From the NCBI GenBank assembly GCA_036897625.1, contig JAYMTA010001120.1, positions 1 to 21,699 of the forward strand: DNA of 21,699 nucleotides, in the 5' to 3' direction. The translations under genes were made by a program, and so were the position numbers. The notes beneath the pieces are model-generated. The model saw only the letters and a program-made list of their open reading frames with translations, had not been told where the DNA came from and searched no databases. The first letter of the stretch is position 1, and each line of letters starts with the position of its first letter. This document shows, in pieces, positions 17,990 through 21,699 of this stretch. The stretch is from Pelargonium cotyledonis (Eukaryota > Streptophyta > Magnoliopsida > Geraniales > Geraniaceae).

Positions 17990-20325
17990 CTACATCAGTA
18001 AGAGATATTCAAAAATCATTAAAACAATACCTACACAACACATGTCGAAAGATAGCAGGTAGAGTGATAACACTAAAGAGCAAAAAATGTGCAGTCCTAT
18101 ACCGCATTAGCGGGAGGGCCACCATCACGGTGAATAGACACAGAGGTCATGCTGGGCTGGTTCAAATCGGCAACTGGAATTCCAACATCATTGAGATTAA
18201 AGCGATGTGGCATCACATCTTGCCATGGCCACAATGACGGGGCCATTTCTGAAGCCGATGAAGAGATTTTCTTGTTATCTTCCAAAATATTCCCACTGCC
18301 TTGAGAGCTAGGAGGCGTAACTTTAGCAACATTTTTCTTCACAGCATCAATTTTTTTAGCACCCTCTTTTAGAATACTCATTGCTACATTATAAGTTTCT
18401 TCAGCAATCGATCCCTCCTCTGCAAATTGAATAGCTTCACGACAAAGATTGTTGAAGCGCAAAGTTAGAATATCAATACTTAGTGGATCTACATTTTGTT
18501 CATCTAATCCGTATACCGATTTGGCGTTTCTTGTCCATCGCTTCAATATGTAATGGGGAGGAAGGGTAAGTACGTTTGTCACAGTAAAGACAGTCAATAT
18601 ATGCCTACAAAGAATGCCAGAGTACTCAAACATCTGACAGCTGCAACTAGCCTTCATCTCAGAAACATTCAGTGTAACTATATATGCCTTGTGATCATGT
18701 TCATATTTTGCAACCCGAAATTGACTGGTTAACCCATCATCCTCAATCTTATTTGCTGTATACACAAAAGTTTCCACTAATTCCTCCTGAAACTTTGCAA
18801 AAACCTTCCTAGTGTAAAGGTTTGCTGCCTGTTGTTCCATAGGTGATGGTGTCTTCAATACCGGTGGTGTGCAGATTGTATCGTAGTCTGCTTCAATTTC
18901 CTTTTCTAAGGAGCGTTCCAACGCTCTTTCGTACAGCTTAAAGAAAAGTGGTACGGCAGTCTGCTGATTCACATACCCATCAAAGAAGGATACAATCCCT
19001 TGGTTTGAATAAAGGGCAGCAAAGAAAGTGTCATGAAAAAATACTGGAGCCCACTGCTTGCGAGCGTTGAATACTGCCTGAAGCCACTCATTCTTCTGGA
19101 GGTCATATTTATCAAGAAGAGAACCCCAGGACGATTCAAAATCCTCAATTGTCTCAGAAAAGTTAATGCAGCTATAAAGCTCTCCATAGAAAGAAGGATG
19201 AGCGAGGTATACATGAGCCAACCTTTCTTGGCCTTCTCTCAAGATGTGCCACTTGCAGATACAATGCCGAGTTCTTGGAAACACCTGTGCAGCAGCAGCT
19301 TGTATTGCCCTATCTTGGTCTGTGGTTATAGAGATTGGAGCTTTATCATTCATTGCAGATAGCCAGGTTCTAAAAAGCCAAGTAAAAGAAGACTCGGATT
19401 CGTCAAAAAGAAGTGCACAACCAAACAGAACCACCTGACCATGATGATTTACACCTGTGAATGGAGCAAATGGGACCTGATATTGATTGGGCCTATACAT
19501 CGTGTCAAAAATAACCGCATCACCAAAATGACTATAAGCTGTCCTCGATCTTGCATCTGCCCAGAAGACATTAGTCATGCGGTAATCATCATCAAGCTGT
19601 ATAGCATAATAGAAACCGGCGTTCGCAGCCTGCATCTTCTTAAAATAGTTAAGCAGATTGTGAGTATCTCTTCCAAGGGTTCTCTTTTGGCTACAAGGCC
19701 GAATATAGTTTGCAGGCCCCACAGCCCTGGTTGGGTGATGCAATTCCACAGGGGACACACTCCTAACTCCGTGGTTTGGCTCAAAAGAAACATGATTACC
19801 ATCCATGGAAACATAAACATCATTGGTGTTGTCCAATGCCTCAGCAACATTTTTCGTAGCACCTGCAAAATGCCTTCGGGGTCGAAGATAATGGACCTTA
19901 GTTGGAGTTACCAGAGAATGATTATGATCCTCCACAAATTTCGTAACAATCCAATTTTCACCATCATTTTTCTCTATTCTAAACATTGCATTACAGCTTT
20001 CAATATTCTTCCTTTTGAAAACCTCTCTTGAACATGAAAAATCCCATCTCACAATTGGCCCATCTGGCTTACTACGAGTGAACTGACCGACATGTATGCT
20101 AAAACCAACACTCCTGGCATACGCATCATAGAAAGTCTTAGCAGAATCTTCTGATTCAAACTCCATCCCAACCTGCGGTTTAGCCCCATCATAATCATGA
20201 TTGGGAACCTCTATCTCTGAAGAACTTTCAGTTACATTCTGTTTTCCATTCTTGTCCGAGTTAGCATTTCCAAGCACACAACTTCCAGTGTTTTCCCCTT
20301 CAGCATCTATCACTTCAGCATCCAT
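16141..20325 (-). CDS. FRS3: FAR1-RELATED SEQUENCE 3-like protein (domesticated MULE transposase)
   Basis: Nuclear DNA-binding protein of the FAR1/FHY3 family. Four coding exons: 20325-18103, 17989-17900, 17610-17461 and 16251-16141, all joined in phase 0 with GT-AG introns of 113, 289 and 1209 bp, giving 857 residues. The upstream in-frame GTG at 20379 is not a eukaryotic start; the ATG at 20325 has G at -3 and +4. Domains: FAR1 zinc finger (about 62-138; C98, C111, H134, H136); MULE transposase core (about 220-480) with acidic residues in IFDTMY (D274) and TTDQDRA (D336) and the CICKWH motif; SWIM finger CxCx9CxH (C561, C563, C573, H575); and, from 742, a duplicated C-terminal module. The length agrees with Arabidopsis FRS3 (851, from memory). 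The tail stops at REQL, shorter than the homologues I recall, which carry a basic end. Confidence 0.93.
16252..17460 (-). other. Last coding intron (1.2 kb) of the FRS3-like gene
   Basis: Begins GTGTGTGAAATTG and ends CTTGTCAG. It is AT-rich, and small frames inside it (for example 16299-16568 +) have no gene character. I found no extra exon or repeat inside. Confidence 0.8.
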
Positions 20326-20399
20326 GCCTGTTTCCAGTTTCCGGTGTGATACAAACACATGTATTGTCCTTTTCAGCACAGGCTATAACCAGCTCTCAT
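20310..20399 (-). other. Two uORFs before the FRS3-like start
   Basis: uORF1 at 20399-20373 (MRAGYSLC) ends 47 bases ahead of the main ATG. uORF2 at 20360-20310 has 16 sense codons, is out of frame, and overlaps the main ATG at 20325, ending just inside it. Both lie in the exon that carries the main start, whichever acceptor (20410 or 20468) is used. Confidence 0.6.
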
Positions 20400-20409
20400 G
20401 CTTCAGATA

Positions 20410-21270
20410 CTGGCAATAAAATTGAAAACAGTCTGCCCCAGGCATCCAATTCTATAACTCTAAACAACTGAAAAAGACTTCCAGTCACTCAAAGCAGGAC
20501 TAGAGCATCTATCAAATGTACGGATAGTCGGATATTAAGAGAACCCTTTTCTTTTCTTTTCTTTTGTCCGTGTCAATGTGCCATAAAAAGTAAATGGCGG
20601 ATCCAAGTAAGCAATTCTATCAAAGGCCTACATGAAATTCATAATTTACATAAATGATTCAGTAGAAAACAATGAAATTATGAATGCCGTTTTACAATTA
20701 AATTACATAAATAAATAAATTAAATGTACAAACTGTAAGAAATATATTAAACATATTTGGAGCCATAAAATCTTCATCAGCAAACCATTAATCAGACTGA
20801 ATACAATTCACAAACCCAGGCTACAATAATGATCATGTCATACAAATAACCCACTTGTCGAGAAAAGAAAAGAAAAAATCCATTCTCAAGGCAATTTTTC
20901 TTGAATCATTCAAATAAATCAATACCACGTAATTAAACAAAAATCAGTAAGTTTGAGCCAATAAAACAATGTGGTAAGCACAATTAATCAGGTTCAGCTC
21001 CAAACACACACATTACAGCGCCACAGTGATGCCCATCAACCACAGCTCATGACAAACGCAATTTCACAAAACATTTTCTGGAAAAGTTTTCCTCTTTCCA
21101 CTTCCCGGAAACTTGAATTTCATTCAGAAAGTGCAGGAAGCTCAAAAAACACAAATGTATCTAACCAACGGTCAGATAGCCAGCATTTTAGCGGTTCTAA
21201 GGACAAAAGGCCCTACCGTTTATGGCATTTCTGGAAGAAATAAATAAGATATTGTTGTCAAATGACTCAC
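20410..21270 (-). other. 5'-UTR intron of the FRS3-like gene
   Basis: Donor CCCG|GTGAGTCA (GT at 21270-21269) and acceptor TTTTATTGCCAG (AG at 20411-20410), an intron of about 861 bp. An alternative acceptor is CTTTTTCAG (AG at 20469-20468). The interior is AT-rich, and the 90-codon plus-strand frame inside it (20971-21243) has no recognisable product. Confidence 0.7.
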
Positions 21271-21400
21271 CGGGTAGAAGAAGGAGCTCTGGGCAGCGAA
21301 TTGGGCAGTTGAGGGTCTGCGAACTTTGCGAGCGTTAGGGTTTTTGATGTGTTCCAGTGATTGTTGAAGACGAGATTGAGCTCCCAAATTTGATTGCTTT
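21271..21400 (-). other. 5'-UTR exon 1 of the FRS3-like gene, with telo-box
   Basis: A GC-richer leader ending at the donor at 21270. It contains AAACCCTAA (21335-21343, minus strand), the plant telo-box. The 5' boundary is approximate because no TATA box is evident. Confidence 0.6.
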
Positions 21401-21600
21401 TTTGGATGAGTCGAGTTGCGACTCAGAAAGCGAGTCTGTCTGTTGTTGTTTTTCAGAGTTCACCGTTTTGACATTTTTACCCCCAAGCTCTTTACTATTT
21501 TGCGTCCAGTGACAATTTGACAATGACACTGTGCTCTTGATGGACTGGGCCACGACTTGACAATTCATAGCCCATGTAAGCCCCAAATTAAGTTTAAATA
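21401..21600 (-). promoter_or_regulatory. TATA-less promoter of the FRS3-like gene with site II elements
   Basis: GGCCCA (21546-21551) and TGGGCT (21569-21574), read on the minus strand, are site II-type elements recognised by TCP factors. Together with the downstream telo-box they are the combination typical of broadly expressed, growth-linked plant genes. An AT-rich stretch follows to the window end (21601-21699), where nothing further is seen. Confidence 0.5.
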
Positions 21601-21699
21601 TTTTTATTTATTTATATGTATGTAATATTATAAATTAAAGAATATCAATAATCTCAGTGAGTATAAATTGGTTAAAACTCTCAGTCAAGAGACAAATAA

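Noticed and set aside
18097..18102. FRS3-like protein ending at the first stop after PPANAV
   Set aside because: The V codon and TAG lie in an intron. GCG|GTATAG is a donor, and splicing continues the conserved frame through three further exons.
19441..20031. 196-codon plus-strand open frame
   Set aside because: It lies wholly antisense to the conserved first coding exon of the FRS3-like gene, and its translation resembles no protein.
20326..20379. 18-residue N-terminal extension of the FRS3-like frame
   Set aside because: The codon at 20379 is GTG, not ATG, and the extension overlaps two uORFs; the ATG at 20325 has a better context.

Overview
This is a stretch of angiosperm, almost certainly eudicot, nuclear chromosome. 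The DNA is AT-rich, the genes have GT-AG introns and plant-type promoters, and both confident genes belong to plant-specific families. I recognise no species. I see no bacterial operon, tRNA or rRNA gene, CRISPR array or virus.

Layout: positions 1 to about 9,800 form a gene-poor, AT-rich region filled with small transposable-element relics. These are at least five tRNA-derived SINE-like insertions (a sixth lies at 14,650), Stowaway-like MITEs carrying the CTCC-type terminal motif, and a 220 bp Mutator-like MITE with an exact 10 bp target duplication. The same region holds a G-box-bearing promoter-like island with no gene attached, and a diverged pair of roughly 550 bp direct repeats (2930-3495 and 4030-4565). 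The first of this pair still carries an open frame with an internal 14-residue repeat.

From about 9,890 to 14,200 lies an EIN3/EIL1-type ethylene-response transcription factor on the + strand. It has a long 5' leader, probably containing a UTR intron, and an intronless 666-codon reading frame. From about 21,400 down to 16,141 lies a FAR1-RELATED SEQUENCE gene on the - strand, of the FRS3 kind. It is a domesticated MULE transposase with a 5'-UTR intron, one long coding exon and three short C-terminal coding exons. I reconstructed those three exons from splice sites and reading frame, giving an 857-residue protein.

The two genes are convergent, with about 2.5 kb between their stop codons. From memory, Arabidopsis EIL1 (At2g27050) and FRS3 (At2g27110) are also close neighbours, so this looks like conserved microsynteny. 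Both encode nuclear DNA-binding regulators, one in ethylene signalling and one in the FAR1/FHY3 light-signalling family. Nothing in the sequence shows that they act together.

The most interesting items are: the exon-duplicated C-terminal module of the FRS3-like protein, which has a COMM-like strand/helix pattern; an early stop directly before a strong splice donor in that gene; overlapping uORFs in both leaders; a pseudoknot-like pairing in the EIN3 3' UTR; and the unidentified duplicated locus at 2930-4565.
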